Part shown: positions 1 to 10,163 of the stretch, piece by piece | Layout: the number at the start of each line of letters is the position of its first letter | How positions within the stretch are numbered: the first letter of the stretch is position 1 | Origin: CAIWHR01 sp963717695 | GTDB taxonomy: Bacteria; Pseudomonadota; Gammaproteobacteria; Burkholderiales; Casimicrobiaceae | DNA length: 64,000 bases | Direction of reading: 5' to 3' | NCBI GenBank assembly: GCA_963717695.1 | Contig: CAVQWR010000004.1 | Location: forward strand, 124,001-188,000 | Made by a program: the position numbers and the translations under genes | Notes under the pieces: generated by a model | What the model was told of the DNA's origin: nothing | Database searches by the model: none | What the model saw: only the letters and a program-made list of their open reading frames with translations

Positions 1-797
1 CGTCGACGTCGGCGACCAGCGTCGCGATCTCGCCGTCGCACGCCTGCGGCCGCTGCGACTATTGCCGGCAGGGACGCGAGCACCTGTGCACGCGGATGAA
101 ATTCCTCGGCAGCGCGAGCCTCTTCCCGCACGTGCAGGGCATGTTCCAGGAATTTTTCGTCATGGGCGAGCGGCAGTGCTATCCCGTGGCGGGCGACGCT
201 CGCTCGGCGAGCTCGCGTTCGCCGAGCCGCTCGCAGTCGCGCTGCACGGCGTCAACCGCGGCGGCGATCTCCTCGGCAAGTCGGTGCTCATCACCGGCGC
301 CGGCACCATCGGCTGCCTGACCGTGATGGCGGCGCGTCTCGCCGGCGCGGCGCGCGTCACCGTGTCCGACGTGCTCGACCGGCCGCTCGCGCAGGCGAAG
401 GCCGCGGCGCCGACGTCACGCTGCGCGCCGACCGCGACAGCGACGCGCTGGCCGCGCCGCAGTTCGACGTCGCCTACGAGGTGTCCGGCAATTTCAGCGC
501 GCTGAAGATCCTGCGTCGCCGCAGCGAAGCGCGGCGGCGTCGTCGTGCAGGTCGGCACGCTGCCGCACGAGCCGCTGCCGTTCGTCGTCAACGAGCTGAT
601 GGCGAAGGAGCTCGACCTGCGCGGCGCGTTTCGCTGGGGCATCGAGTTCGACTGGGCGGTCGATTACCTGTCGACGCGGCGCGTCGACGTGCGGCCGCTC
701 CTGTCGGGGCAGTATCCGCTGAAGGATGCGGTCGCCGCGTTCCATGCGGCGGCGGACAAGAACGAAGAGCACGAAGGTTCAGGTTATCGTCAATTGA
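1..797 (+). pseudogene. idnD: L-idonate 5-dehydrogenase-like zinc alcohol dehydrogenase, 5'-truncated and frameshifted
   Basis: This is a medium-chain zinc-dependent dehydrogenase, best matched by memory to L-idonate 5-dehydrogenase, which interconverts L-idonate and 5-ketogluconate. The window edge removes the N-terminus. Visible pieces are a cysteine-rich structural-zinc lobe (CGRCDYC, then HLCTRMKFLG), the Rossmann motif GAGTIG near base 300, and the C-terminal stretch ending KVQVIVN at base 797. The pieces lie in different frames, with changes near 200, 410, 525 and 765. Every segment is otherwise well conserved, so the breaks look like sequence errors. It heads an operon with TRAP transporter and sugar-acid dehydratase genes, which supports an aldonate role. 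The exact substrate is inferred. Confidence 0.75.
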
Positions 798-839
798 GCC
801 GGGCGCATGCCCGGCACAAAACGCACTGGAGGAGGAGTC

Positions 840-1820
840 ATGCGATCGATGTTGAAGCTCATCCTTGCCGCCGTCGCGGCGGCCGCGCTCGTTGCGGGGC
901 GCGCCGGCGCAGGCGCAGACCAAGCTCAAGTGGGCGCACGTCTACGAGACGAGCGAGCCGTTTCACAAGTGGTCGGTGTGGGCGGCCGGCGAGATCGAGA
1001 AGCGCACCAACGGCCGGTACCACATCGACGTGTTCCCGGCGTCGAGCCTCGGCAAGGAAACCGACATCAACCAGGGCCTGACGCTCGGCACCGTCGACAT
1101 GATCATCTCCGGGCTGTCGTTCGCCGCGCGGACGATGCCGCGCATCGGCGTCGGCTACTACCCGTACACCTTCCGCGACGGCGACCACCTGATCGCGTGG
1201 TCGAAGAGCCCGGCGTTCGCCGAGATGACCGACGAGTACCGCAACAAGACCGGCATCCAGATCACCGCGATGACGTACTACGGCGATCCGCCAGTCGACG
1301 TCGAACAAGGACTTCAACGATTGCGCGGGCATGAAGGGCCTCAAGATGCGCGTGCCCGACGTGCCCGCGTACCTGGCACTGCCGAAGAGCCTGCGGCGCG
1401 AATCCGACGCCGATCGCGTTCGCCGAGGTGTACCTCGCGCTGCAGAACGGCACCGTCGACGCGCAGGAGAACCCGCTGACGACGATCGAGGCGAAGAAGT
1501 TCTACGAGGTGCAGAAGAACATCATCCTGACGGGCCACATCGTCGATTCGCTCGCGACGCAGGTCGCGCCGCACGTCTGGAACAAGCTCTCCGACGCCGA
1601 CAAGAAGATCTTCATCGACGTCACGCGCGAAGCCGCGGCCAACGCGACGGCCGACATCAAGAAGCGCGAGGCCGAGCTCGCCGACGAGTTCAGGAAGAAG
1701 GGCCTCAACGTCCATGCCGTCGACAGGAAGAGCTTCCAGGACGCGATCATGAAGACGGTGACGCTGGAGTCGATGGGCTACAGCAAGGCCGACTGGGACA
1801 AGATCCAGGCGATCAAGTGA
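840..1820 (+). pseudogene. dctP: TRAP transporter substrate-binding protein DctP family, frameshifted
   Basis: This is the periplasmic solute receptor of a TRAP carrier (DctP fold). The start ATG at 840 follows a GGAGGAGG ribosome site, and the first 20 residues are a hydrophobic signal peptide. Family landmarks include KLKWAHVYE after the signal, ASSLGKETD, VPDVPAYL, EVYLALQNGTVDAQENP and the C-terminal GYSKADWDKIQ. The frame changes at about 905, 1310 and 1410, but the pieces join into one full-length protein of about 325 residues. It lies directly upstream of the two permease genes. The dehydratases downstream suggest that it binds a sugar acid; this is inference. The breaks are probably assembly indels. 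Confidence 0.88.
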
Positions 1821-1872
1821 GCGCCGGGGCGGCGCGGCCGGTGCGGCCGCGCCCGTCCCGCGCCGCGCAGCC

Positions 1873-2485
1873 ATGACAGATCTGCAACGATCCAACGCCT
1901 GACGGCGAGGCATCGGAAGGCATCACCGCCGCCGAGCACGTCATCGACGAGTCGGGGCATTTCCACGTCGCACGACGCGCCGATCGACCTGTCGCACTAC
2001 ACATTCGAGGCCTGGATCGCCTTCGGCTTCTTCTGGCTGCTGGCGCTGCGACATCTTCTACCAGTTCTTCACGCGCTACGTGATGAACGACTCCGCGGCG
2101 TGGACCGAGGAGATCGCGCGTTATCTGCTGATCTGCACGGTGTTCGTCGCGATCGTCCGCCGCCGTGCGCCTGACCGGCACATCCACGTCGACTTCCTCT
2201 ATCGGCTGCTCCCGGCGCAGGTCTGCCGCGCGCTGTCGACGCTGGTCGACGTCGTGCGCATCGTGTTCTTCGCCTGGCGTCGTGTTCCTCACCTGGCAGA
2301 TGATGCAGAAGATGGCCAACTACCGGATGACGATCGTCGATCTTGCCGATGAACCTCGTCTACGGCGTGTGCATGTTCGGGTTCGCCTGCGCGACGGTGC
2401 GCTCGGTGCAGGTCGCGGTCGAGCACTGGCGGCAGGGGTTCGCGCTGCTGGAGCGTCCCGAAACGCGATCGAGGAGAGCGTGTGA
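1873..2485 (+). pseudogene. dctQ: TRAP transporter small permease DctQ family, frameshifted
   Basis: This is the four-helix small membrane subunit of the TRAP carrier. From the ATG at 1873 the reading frame closes after nine codons, but conserved protein resumes in shifted frames: FEAWIAFGFFWLLA, FYQFFTRYVMND, then AWTEEIARYLLICTVF, which is the classic DctQ signature. HIHVDFLYRLLP and LVYGVCMFGFA follow. At least five frame changes occur in about 600 bases, the densest in the window. The product would be about 200 residues. It sits between the receptor and the large permease, the normal TRAP order. Confidence 0.82.
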
Positions 2486-2537
2486 CCTCCCGCTCGTTCA
2501 GGAATCGTCAAGACGTGCACAAAACGCTCCGGTTCGC

Positions 2538-3942
2538 ATGACGCCCGCACTTCTTGGCTCCTTCCTCGCGCTGATGGTGACCGGCATGCCGGTCGCCATC
2601 GCGATGGCCGGCTCGGCGCTCGTCTACATCGTGCTGACGGGCGACCTGCCGCCGATCGTCGTGGTGCACCGGATGATCAGCGGCATCGACAGCTTCCCGC
2701 TGCTCGCGGTGCCGTTCTTCATCCTCGCCGGCAACCTGATGAACAACGCCGGCATCACCAACCGCATCTACAACTTCGCGCTGGCGCTGGTCGGCTGGCT
2801 GAAGGGCGGGCTCGGCCACGTCAACATCATCGGCTCGGTGATCTTCGCCGGAATGTCGGGCACGGCGATCGCCGATGCCGCCGGCCTTGGCACGATCGAG
2901 ATCAAGGCGATGCGCGACAAGGGCTACGACATCGGGTTCTCGGTCGGCGTCACCGCGGCGTCGGCCACGCTGGGGCCGATCATCCCGCCGTCGCTGCCGT
3001 TCGTCATCTACGGCGATGATGGCCAACGTCTCGGTCGGGCAGCTCTTCCTCGCCGGCATCCTTCCGGGCCTCGTGATGGCCGTGCTGATGATGCTGCACC
3101 GTCGCGTGGTACGCGCACCAGCAACACTGGGGCGGCGACGTCGAAGTTCGAGTGGCGCCGGATGGGCAAGGCGTTCATCGAGCTCGCCGTCGTGATCGGC
3201 TTCCCGGTGCTGCTGTGGGGCATGATGAGGTTCGGACTGCCGTTCAACGGCGCGATCGGCCTCGGGCTCGCCGGGCTCCTGATCGCCGACCGCATCTGGC
3301 ATTTCGACGCCGTGCTGCCGATCATGACGCCGGTGCTCCTGATCGGCGGGATGACGACCGGCGTGTTCACGCCCACCGAGGGCGCGATCGCCGCGTGCGT
3401 CTGGGCGCTGTTCCTCGGGCTCGTCTGGTATCGCACGCTCAGCTGGCGGATGCTCGCCAAGGTCTCGATGGACACGATCGAGACGACGGCGACGGTGCTC
3501 TTCATCGTCGCCGCGGCGTCGATCTTCGGCTGGCTCCTTACCGCGACGCGCGTCACCGACGCGGTCGCCGCGTGGGTGCTCGCGTTCACGCACACGCCGT
3601 GGGTGTTCCTGCTGCTCGCGAACCTGCTGATGCTGTTCGTCGGCTGCTTCCTCGAGCCGACGGCGGCCATCCTGATCCTCGTCCCGGTGCTGATGCCGGT
3701 GGTGCAGCAGCTCGGCATCGACCCCGTGCATTTCGGCCTGATCATGGTGCTGAACCTGATGATCGGCCTCCTGCATCCGCCGATGGGCATGGTGCTGTTC
3801 GTGCTGGCGCGCGTGGCCAACCTGTCGATCGAGAAGACGACGATGGCGATCATCCCGTGGCTCGTGCCGCTGCTCGCGAGCCTCGTCGCTGATCACCTAC
3901 GTGCCGCAGATCTCGCTGTGGCTGCCGAAGCTCTTCTACTGA
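2538..3942 (+). CDS. dctM: TRAP transporter large permease DctM family (frameshifted)
   Basis: This is the large 12-13-helix membrane subunit of the TRAP carrier, which uses an ion gradient to move the solute delivered by DctP. The ATG at 2538 begins the family's standard N-terminus (GSFLALMVTGMPVAIAM). Further landmarks are PLLAVPFFILAGNLMN, GPIIPPSLPFVIYG, GVFTPTEGAIAA and HPPMGMVLFV. Two compensating indels near 3015 and 3120 put about 35 residues out of frame; the expected MMANVSVGQLFLAG is found in another frame. A further one near 3888 changes the last 17 codons. The family ending VPQISLWLPKLFY is read in the correct frame up to the TGA at 3942. Confidence 0.9.
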
Positions 3943-3952
3943 CGTTCATGCG

Positions 3953-5062
3953 ATGACATCCCGCATCGACCGCGTCGAGATCCTCCAGGTCGACCTCGTC
4001 GCCGAAGGTGAAGCGCACCGACGCGATCCAGTCCTTCGTGCGACAGGAGACGCCGATGGTCGCATCCACTGTGATGACGGCGCGCAGGGAACCGGCTACA
4101 CGTACACGATCGGCACCGGCGGCTCGTCGGTCGTGGCGTTGCTGCGCGATCATCTGGCGCCGCAGCTCATCGGGCGCGATCCCGACGCGATCGAGGCGAT
4201 CTGGAAGGACCTCTTCTTCCACACGCACGCGACCGCCGTCGGCGCGATCACGAGCCTCGCGCTCGCGGCGATCGACACGGCGCTGTGGGATCTCAAGTGC
4301 CGCCGTGCCGGGCTGCCGCTGTGGAAGGTGGCGGGCGGCGCGCAGGCGAAGGTGCCCGTCTACACCACCGAAGGCGGCTGGCTGCATCACCCGGCGCAGC
4401 AGCTCGTCGACGAGTCGGTCGCCGCGAAGGAGGCGGGCTTTCGCGGCGCGAAGCTCAAGGTCGGCAAGCCTTCGATCGCCGAGGACGTCGCGCGGCTCGG
4501 CGCGGTGCGCGCAGCCGTCGGCGACGCGTTCGAGGTCATGGTCGACGCGAACCAGGCGTTCACCGTCGCGGAAGCGCGGCGGCGCGCGCACGCCTACGCG
4601 CCGCTCGGCCTCGCCTGGCTCGAGGAGCCGCTGCCGGCGGAAGACCTCTCCGGCCACGTCGAGCTTGCGGCAATCGCGACGATGCCGATCGCGGTCGGCG
4701 AATCGCTGTATCACCCGTCGCACTTCCGCGAATACCTCGAACGCGGCGCGTGCTCGATTGTCCAAGTGGATTGCGCGCGCATCGGCGGGATCACGCCGTG
4801 GCTCAAGGTCGCGCACCTCGCCGAGACGTTCAACGTGGCGGTGTGCCCGCATTTCCTGATGGAGCTTCACGTCTCGCTGACGGCGGCGGTGCCCAACGGC
4901 GCGTGGGTCGAGTACATTCCCCAGCTCGACTCGATCACGACGTCCCGGATGGCCATGACGGACGGCTTCGCGCTGCCGCCCGACGCGCCCGGCCTCGGCA
5001 TCGAGTGGGATTTCGCGGCGATCGATCGCCACGCCACGGCACGTGCCTGCGTCGACGCCTGA
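3953..5062 (+). CDS. Mandelate racemase/muconate lactonizing enzyme family sugar-acid dehydratase
   Basis: This is an enolase-superfamily enzyme of the mandelate racemase subgroup, about 369 residues. It carries the complete active site: the Lys-x-Lys motif (K167, K169 in GAKLKVG), metal ligands D198 (MVDAN), E224 (WLEEP) and E250 (VGES), and the D273 / H300 catalytic dyad (VQVDC, CPHF). Such enzymes abstract the alpha proton of a carboxylate and usually dehydrate aldonates or aldarates. Residues about 18-36 look out of frame, since a better family-like sequence is seen in another frame, so two compensating indels are likely near 4005 and 4060. It starts 10 bases after dctM. The substrate is not determinable from sequence. 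Confidence 0.88.
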   Translation: MTSRIDRVEILQVDLVAEGEAHRRDPVLRATGDADGRIHCDDGAQGTGYTYTIGTGGSSVVALLRDHLAPQLIGRDPDAIEAIWKDLFFHTHATAVGAITSLALAAIDTALWDLKCRRAGLPLWKVAGGAQAKVPVYTTEGGWLHHPAQQLVDESVAAKEAGFRGAKLKVGKPSIAEDVARLGAVRAAVGDAFEVMVDANQAFTVAEARRRAHAYAPLGLAWLEEPLPAEDLSGHVELAAIATMPIAVGESLYHPSHFREYLERGACSIVQVDCARIGGITPWLKVAHLAETFNVAVCPHFLMELHVSLTAAVPNGAWVEYIPQLDSITTSRMAMTDGFALPPDAPGLGIEWDFAAIDRHATARACVDA

Positions 5063-5085
5063 TCGCCGCCTTCGAAAGGATCTTC

Positions 5086-6610
5086 ATGCTCACCCGCGCC
5101 TCGCTCACGATCCGCCTCCATCCCGACGACGACGTCGTCATCGCGCGCACGCAGCTCATCGGCGGCACGCGCGTCGAGGACGAGAACCTCACCGTCAGCG
5201 GCCTCGTTCCCGTCGGGGCACAAGATCGCGACGCATGCGATTCGCGCCGGCGCGCCGGTCAAGCGCTACAACCAGATCATCGGCTTCGCGAGCCGCGACA
5301 TCGCCGCCGGCGAGCACGTGCACCTGCACAATCTCGCGATGGGCAGCTTCGAGCGCGACTACGCGTTCGGCGCCGACGCGAAGCCGACCCAGTTCGTCGC
5401 GCAGCCGGCGACGTTCATGGGCATCGTCCGGCCGGACCACCGGGTCGCGACGCGCAACTACATCGGGATTCTGTCCACGGTGAACTGCTCGGCCACCGTC
5501 GCGCGCGGGATCGCCGATCACTTCACGCGCGAGCGTCTCGGCGCGTATCCCAACATCGACGGGGTCGTCGCGCTGACGCACGGCAGCGGCTGCGGGATGG
5601 ACACCAAGGGCGACGGCATGGCGATCCTGCGCCGCACGCTCGGCGGCTACGCCCGTCACGCCAACTTCGCCGGCGTGCTGATCGTCGGGCTCGGTTGCGA
5701 GGCCAACCAGATCAGCGCGCTTCTGGGCGCGGAAGCGCTGGAGGAAGGCCCGCTGCTGCGCACCTTCAGCATCCAGGACACCGGAGGCACCGCAAAGACC
5801 ATCCATCACGGCGTCGGGATGATCGGCGAGATGCTGCCGCACGCGAACGACGTCGTGCGCCAGGCGGTGCCCGCGTCGCATCTCGTCGTCGGGCTGCAGT
5901 GCGGCGGCTCGGACGGCTACTCGGGCATCACCGCGAATCCCGCGCTCGGGGCCGCCGTCGACATGCTGGTACGGCACGGCGGCACGGCGATCCTGTCCGA
6001 GACACCCGAGATCTACGGCGCCGAGCATCTGCTGACGCGACGCGCGGTGTCGCGTGAAGTGGGCGAGAAGCTGATCGAGCGCATCCGCTGGTGGGAGGAC
6101 TACACGACGCGCGAGCGCGGCGACATGAACAACAATCCGTCACCGGGCAACAAGGCGGGCGGCCTCACGACCATCCTCGAAAAGTCGCTCGGCGCGGTCG
6201 CGAAGGGCGGCACCACCAATCTCGTCGACGTCTACGAGTACGCGCAGCGCGTGACCGCCAAGGGATTCGTGTTCATGGACACGCCGGGCTACGACCCGGT
6301 GTCGGCGACGGGACAGGTAGCCGGCGGCGCCAACATGATCGTGTTCACGACGGGCCGCGGTTCCGCGTACGGCTGCGCGCCGGCGCCGTCGCTGAAGCTC
6401 TCGACCAACACGCCGCTGTGGGTGAAGCAGGAGGAGGACATCGATCTCAATTGCGGCGAGATCGCCGACGGCAACGCGACGGTCGCTTCGACCGGCGAGC
6501 GCCTGTTCCACCTGATGCTCGATACGGCCTCGGGCCAGAAATCGAAGAGCGAGAAGCACGGCTACGGGCAGAGCGAGTTCGTGCCGTGGTACCTCGGCGC
6601 AGTCATGTGA
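5086..6610 (+). CDS. uxaA: UxaA family altronate/galactarate-type dehydratase (one frameshift)
   Basis: This is a full-length iron-dependent altronate/galactarate dehydratase family protein of about 508 residues. The start at 5086 opens an N-terminal SAF-like domain (LTIRLHPDDDVVIA), followed by the long catalytic domain. Family motifs are TRNYIGILSTVNCSATVA, HGSGCGMDTKGD, LGCEANQ, LQCGGSDGYSG and SETPEIYGAE, including the conserved cysteines. A single extra base near 5215 shifts the frame; the correct reading SGHKIATHAIRAG resumes immediately. The enzyme converts an aldonate or aldarate into a 2-keto-3-deoxy acid. It is the second dehydratase of the operon, 23 bases after the enolase-type gene. 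Confidence 0.9.
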
Positions 6611-6675
6611 AAATCGGCGGCGAAGTCGATGGGCTCGCGACCACGCGAGGTCGGGAGCGAGTCCTGCAGCAGTGC

Positions 6676-6703
6676 TTGCCGCCGTGCACACGGCCCTTAC
6701 AAT
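6676..6703 (+). promoter_or_regulatory. Probable sigma-70 promoter for the IlvD-family gene
   Basis: TTGCCG at 6676-6681 and TACAAT at 6698-6703 are separated by 16 bases. They lie in the 132-base gap after uxaA, 40 bases upstream of the next ATG. This suggests that the IlvD-family dehydratase can be transcribed independently of the upstream operon. Confidence 0.5.
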
Positions 6704-6742
6704 CCGGTTAGAGTTGTCTTCTGACCCTCAATCCAGAGTGCC

Positions 6743-8479
6743 ATGAGCAAAAAAACGTCGAAAGCAAAGCATCCGCTGCGTTCGCGGTCCTGGTTCGGGC
6801 TCCGCGACCGTGACGCCCTCACGCATCGCTCGTGGCTCAAGAACCAGGGCATCCCGCACGACCAGTTCGACGGCCGGCCCGTGATCGGCATATGCAACAC
6901 GTGGTCGCAGGCGACTCCGTGCAACGCGCACTTCCGCGAGCTCGCGCAGCACGTGCGCGACGGCGTGCTGGACGCAGGCGGATTCCCGCTCGAGTTCCCG
7001 GTGATGAGCCTCGGCGAGACGGTGATGCGCCCGACGACGATGCTCTTCCGCAACCAGGTCGCGATGGACGTCGAGGAATCAATCCGCGCCAATCCGTTCG
7101 ACGGCGTCGTGCTGCTGATGGGCTGCGACAAGACCACGCCGGCGCTGCTGATGGGCGCCGCATCGTGCGACCTGCCGACGATCGGCGTCTCCGGCGGGCC
7201 GATGCTGAACGGCAAGTTCCGCGGCGAGGACATCGGTTCCGGCACGCACGTCTGGAAGTTCACCGAAATGCTGAAGACCGGCGAGATGAAGTACGACGAC
7301 CTCGTCGAGGCCGAGTCGTGCATGTCGCGCTCGGCCGGGCATTGCATGACGATGGGCACGGCGTCGACGATGGCGTCGATGGTCGAGGCGCTCGGCATGG
7401 GGCTCCCCACGAACGCCGCGATCCCCGCAGTCGACTCGCGCCGGCGCCTCCTCGCGCGGATGGCGGGGCGGCGCATCGTCGAGATGGTGCGCGAGGACCT
7501 GCGCATGTCGCAGATCCTGACGCGCGACGCGTTCGAGAACGCGATCATGGTCAACGGCGCGATCGGCGGCTCGACCAACGCGGTGGTGCACCTCCTCGCG
7601 ATCGCGGGCCGGATGGGCGTTCCGCTCTCGCTCGACGACTGGGACCGGCTCGGCCGCGACATGCCGTGCCTCGTCAACCTGATGCCGTCGGGCAAGTACC
7701 TGATGGAGGATTTCTACTACGCGGGCGGCCTGCCCGTCGTGATACGCGAAATCGGCAAGCGACTGCACAAGAAGGCGCTGACGGTGAACGGCCGCACGAT
7801 CTGGCAGAACTGCAAGGACGCCGTCAACTACAACGCGGACGTCATCACGCCGCTCGAAGCGCCCTTCAAGTCGCAGGGCGGCATCGCGGTGCTGCGCGGC
7901 AACCTCGCGCCCGACGGCTGCGTGCTGAAGCCGTCCGCGGCGACGCCGAAGCTGATGAAGCACAAGGGCCGCGCCGTCGTGTTCGAGAACATCGAGGACC
8001 TGCACAGGCGGATCGACGATCCGAAGCTCGTCGTCGACGCGTCGTCGGTGCTGGTGCTGAAGAACTGCGGTCCCAAGGGCTACCCCGGCTTCCCGGAGGT
8101 CGGCAACTTCGCGCTGCCGGCGAAGCTCCTGAAGCAGGGCGTCACCGACATGGTGCGCATCTCCGACGCGCGGATGTCGGGTACGGCGTACGGTACCGTC
8201 GTGCTGCATACGGCGCCGGAAGCCGCCGCGGGCGGGCCGCTGGCGCTGGTTCGCAACGGCGACGTGATCGAGCTCGACGTCGCGAAGCGCACGATCAACC
8301 TGCAGGTTTCGGCAGCCGAGCTCGCAAAAAGGCGCGCGCAGTGGAAGCCGCAGCCGCCGCACGCGGATCGCGGCTGGGTGAAGCTCTACTGCGAGACCGT
8401 GCAGCAGGCGGACAAGGGCGTCGACCTCGATTTCCTGATCGGGAAATCGGGGGCGAAGGTCGGGCGCGAAAGCCACTAG
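6743..8479 (+). CDS. IlvD/Edd family dehydratase, L-arabinonate dehydratase type
   Basis: This is an intact 578-residue iron-sulfur dehydratase of the IlvD/Edd family. Cysteines at about positions 60 (ATPCN), 128 (MGCDKTTP) and 201 (GHCMTMG) match the three cluster ligands known in pentonate dehydratases. The serine in DARMSGTAYG corresponds to the catalytic serine. Overall length and motifs resemble the L-arabinonate/D-xylonate branch rather than dihydroxyacid dehydratase of branched-chain amino acid synthesis. It likely turns a sugar acid into a 2-keto-3-deoxy acid. It is the third unrelated dehydratase in this cluster. The frame is clean throughout, unlike the genes before it. Confidence 0.88.
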   Translation: MSKKTSKAKHPLRSRSWFGLRDRDALTHRSWLKNQGIPHDQFDGRPVIGICNTWSQATPCNAHFRELAQHVRDGVLDAGGFPLEFPVMSLGETVMRPTTMLFRNQVAMDVEESIRANPFDGVVLLMGCDKTTPALLMGAASCDLPTIGVSGGPMLNGKFRGEDIGSGTHVWKFTEMLKTGEMKYDDLVEAESCMSRSAGHCMTMGTASTMASMVEALGMGLPTNAAIPAVDSRRRLLARMAGRRIVEMVREDLRMSQILTRDAFENAIMVNGAIGGSTNAVVHLLAIAGRMGVPLSLDDWDRLGRDMPCLVNLMPSGKYLMEDFYYAGGLPVVIREIGKRLHKKALTVNGRTIWQNCKDAVNYNADVITPLEAPFKSQGGIAVLRGNLAPDGCVLKPSAATPKLMKHKGRAVVFENIEDLHRRIDDPKLVVDASSVLVLKNCGPKGYPGFPEVGNFALPAKLLKQGVTDMVRISDARMSGTAYGTVVLHTAPEAAAGGPLALVRNGDVIELDVAKRTINLQVSAAELAKRRAQWKPQPPHADRGWVKLYCETVQQADKGVDLDFLIGKSGAKVGRESH

Positions 8480-8576
8480 GGAGCCGCAAGGTCCCGGCGC
8501 GCCCGGGGGAGCGCGTGCCGCCGCGTGATCCGCGCGGCGCGCGAACGATCGCCGCAGTCCACCGAGGGAGGACATC

Positions 8577-9005
8577 ATGAAATTCGCCATCTCGGCCGTC
8601 GTCATGGCCATCGTGTCGCTGCTGTTGGGGTTCGTCGTGCACGGCATGCTGCTCGCGCCGGACTATCACGCGCTGCCCAGCCTGTTCCGCGGGGAGGCGG
8701 ATGCCGGAGCGCACCTGCCGTTCATGCTGCTCGCGCACCTCTTCATCGGAACCGGCTTCACATGGATCTACCTCAAGGGCCGCGAGGCGAAGCCGTTTCT
8801 CGCGCAGGGCGTCCGCTTCGGCGTTGCGGTCGCGGTGCTGACGACGATCCCGATGTACCTCATCTATTTCGCGGTGCAGCCGATGCCGGGGGGCCTCGTC
8901 GTCAAGCAGATCGTGCTCGACACGATCGCAATGGTCGTGATGGGCGTCGTCTGCGCGTGGCTCAATCGCGCGCCCGAGATGGGGGCCGCGACAGCAACCG
9001 CGTAG
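8577..9005 (+). CDS. Small four-helix membrane protein of unknown function
   Basis: This is a 142-residue protein with a good GAGGGAGG ribosome site 5-6 bases before the ATG. Four hydrophobic segments can be seen, at about residues 5-27, 48-66, 80-101 and 110-130, joined by short loops; the loop after the second contains KGREAKPF. There is no signal cleavage site. It follows the dehydratase gene by 97 bases on the same strand but has no obvious metabolic link. I do not recognise the family with certainty. Confidence 0.7.
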   Translation: MKFAISAVVMAIVSLLLGFVVHGMLLAPDYHALPSLFRGEADAGAHLPFMLLAHLFIGTGFTWIYLKGREAKPFLAQGVRFGVAVAVLTTIPMYLIYFAVQPMPGGLVVKQIVLDTIAMVVMGVVCAWLNRAPEMGAATATA

Positions 9006-9058
9006 AGAGACACGGCACGGATCGGGCCGCCCCGCCATCGCGTGGCGCGGGCGGCCCG

Positions 9059-9640
9059 TCAAGGCACCGGCACGCGGGAGATCGGTCCGCGCGACGAATA
9101 GTAGCCGTCGAATGCGGTCGTCCACGTCGCGCCGTTGTCGGTGGAACTCTCCCACGTCTGGCGGACCCGGCCGTCGGCAAGTTTTTGCCATGTGATCCGC
9201 TGCCGCGCGGGCTTGCCCGTTGCGTCGTTCGCATTGCCTCCAAGCACCATCCGGCCGTCGACGATGCCGCCTTCGAGCAGCAGCACGCTGCCCGTGCTGT
9301 CGACCCACGTCTGGTGCCAGCGCTTGCGTTCGGCGTCCCAGGCGTTGAGGCTCGTCCCCGTGACCCCGCCGTTGCCCTCCCACTGCTCGACGAGGGCGCA
9401 GCCCTTCTGCACCGCGGTGATCCGGTTGCGTCCTACGATCTTTCCGCTTCCGTTGGCGACGTCCCAGTCGCCCAGCCAGAAGTCGAACTGACGGTATTCG
9501 AGCGCGTCGCACGGCGATTTCTGCGGCATCGTCTGCGCACCTGCGATCGATGCGCAGACACAAACCATGACGGCCACGGCGGAGTGCGCCGCCCGCCACG
9601 GCGGTGCACGCAGCGGCCCACGGCTCGAGCGGTCACGCAT
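9059..9640 (-). CDS. Exported DUF1579-like protein
   Basis: This is a 193-residue secreted protein with a signal peptide (hydrophobic AVAVMVCVCASIAGA, cleavage near residue 36). The mature part reads FDFWLGDWDV, then repeated Gly/Trp-rich strands (VEQWEGNGG, WDAERKRWHQTW, RQTWESSTDNGATW). This is typical of the lipocalin-like DUF1579 group, whose function is unknown. Its start ATG overlaps the last eight bases of the upstream VOC gene (ATGCGTGA), which indicates translational coupling. Confidence 0.72.
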   Translation of the reverse strand: MRDRSSRGPLRAPPWRAAHSAVAVMVCVCASIAGAQTMPQKSPCDALEYRQFDFWLGDWDVANGSGKIVGRNRITAVQKGCALVEQWEGNGGVTGTSLNAWDAERKRWHQTWVDSTGSVLLLEGGIVDGRMVLGGNANDATGKPARQRITWQKLADGRVRQTWESSTDNGATWTTAFDGYYSSRGPISRVPVP

Positions 9641-10019
9641 CGGTCGCCGAATGCAGCGCGACGCGGTTGCCTTCGCTGTCGACGACGATCGCGCGGAACC
9701 CGTGCGGTCCGATGCCATGGACCGGCTGCAGCACGCGACCGCCCTTGCGTGCGACGAGCTCGACCGCATCGCGAATCCGGCCGTCGACGTTGAGATAGAG
9801 CAGGATGCCGCGGCTCGTGCTCGTGTCGGGCTCGCCCGCGACGAGGCAGCCGCCGTTGCCCCCCTGGTGCTCGAGCACGCAGAAGGCGCTGCCTTGCATC
9901 TGCTCCTTGTGCACCTTGATGCCGAGGACCGCCGCATAGAATGCCGCGGCGCGATCGAGGTCGGTCGCCGGGATGTCGAACCAGACCGCGCGGTTGTGCT
10001 GCGAGTTGAAATCGCTCAT
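9633..10019 (-). CDS. VOC family (glyoxalase/bleomycin resistance-like) protein
   Basis: This is a 128-residue single-domain vicinal oxygen chelate protein. The pattern WFDIPATDLDRAAAFYAAVLGIKV at the N-terminus and the two beta-alpha-beta-beta-beta modules are characteristic, ending FRAIVVDSEGNRVALHS. Members bind a metal and a small molecule or act as lyases or dioxygenases; the substrate cannot be assigned. It is the first gene of a two-gene unit with the exported DUF1579-like protein. Confidence 0.85.
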   Translation of the reverse strand: MSDFNSQHNRAVWFDIPATDLDRAAAFYAAVLGIKVHKEQMQGSAFCVLEHQGGNGGCLVAGEPDTSTSRGILLYLNVDGRIRDAVELVARKGGRVLQPVHGIGPHGFRAIVVDSEGNRVALHSATDA

Positions 10020-10163
10020 GCCAGCCCCCCGTTCTCGCGCGCGGCGAGCGCCGCGTCGAGCGTCAGTCTACCGAAAGCCCAGGCGGCGGGACAGACCGGC
10101 CCGACCTCGGTGGACGGACGTCGGCGCCGTTGTGGCCCCGGTCGAATTCGCGAAGCGTACTTG

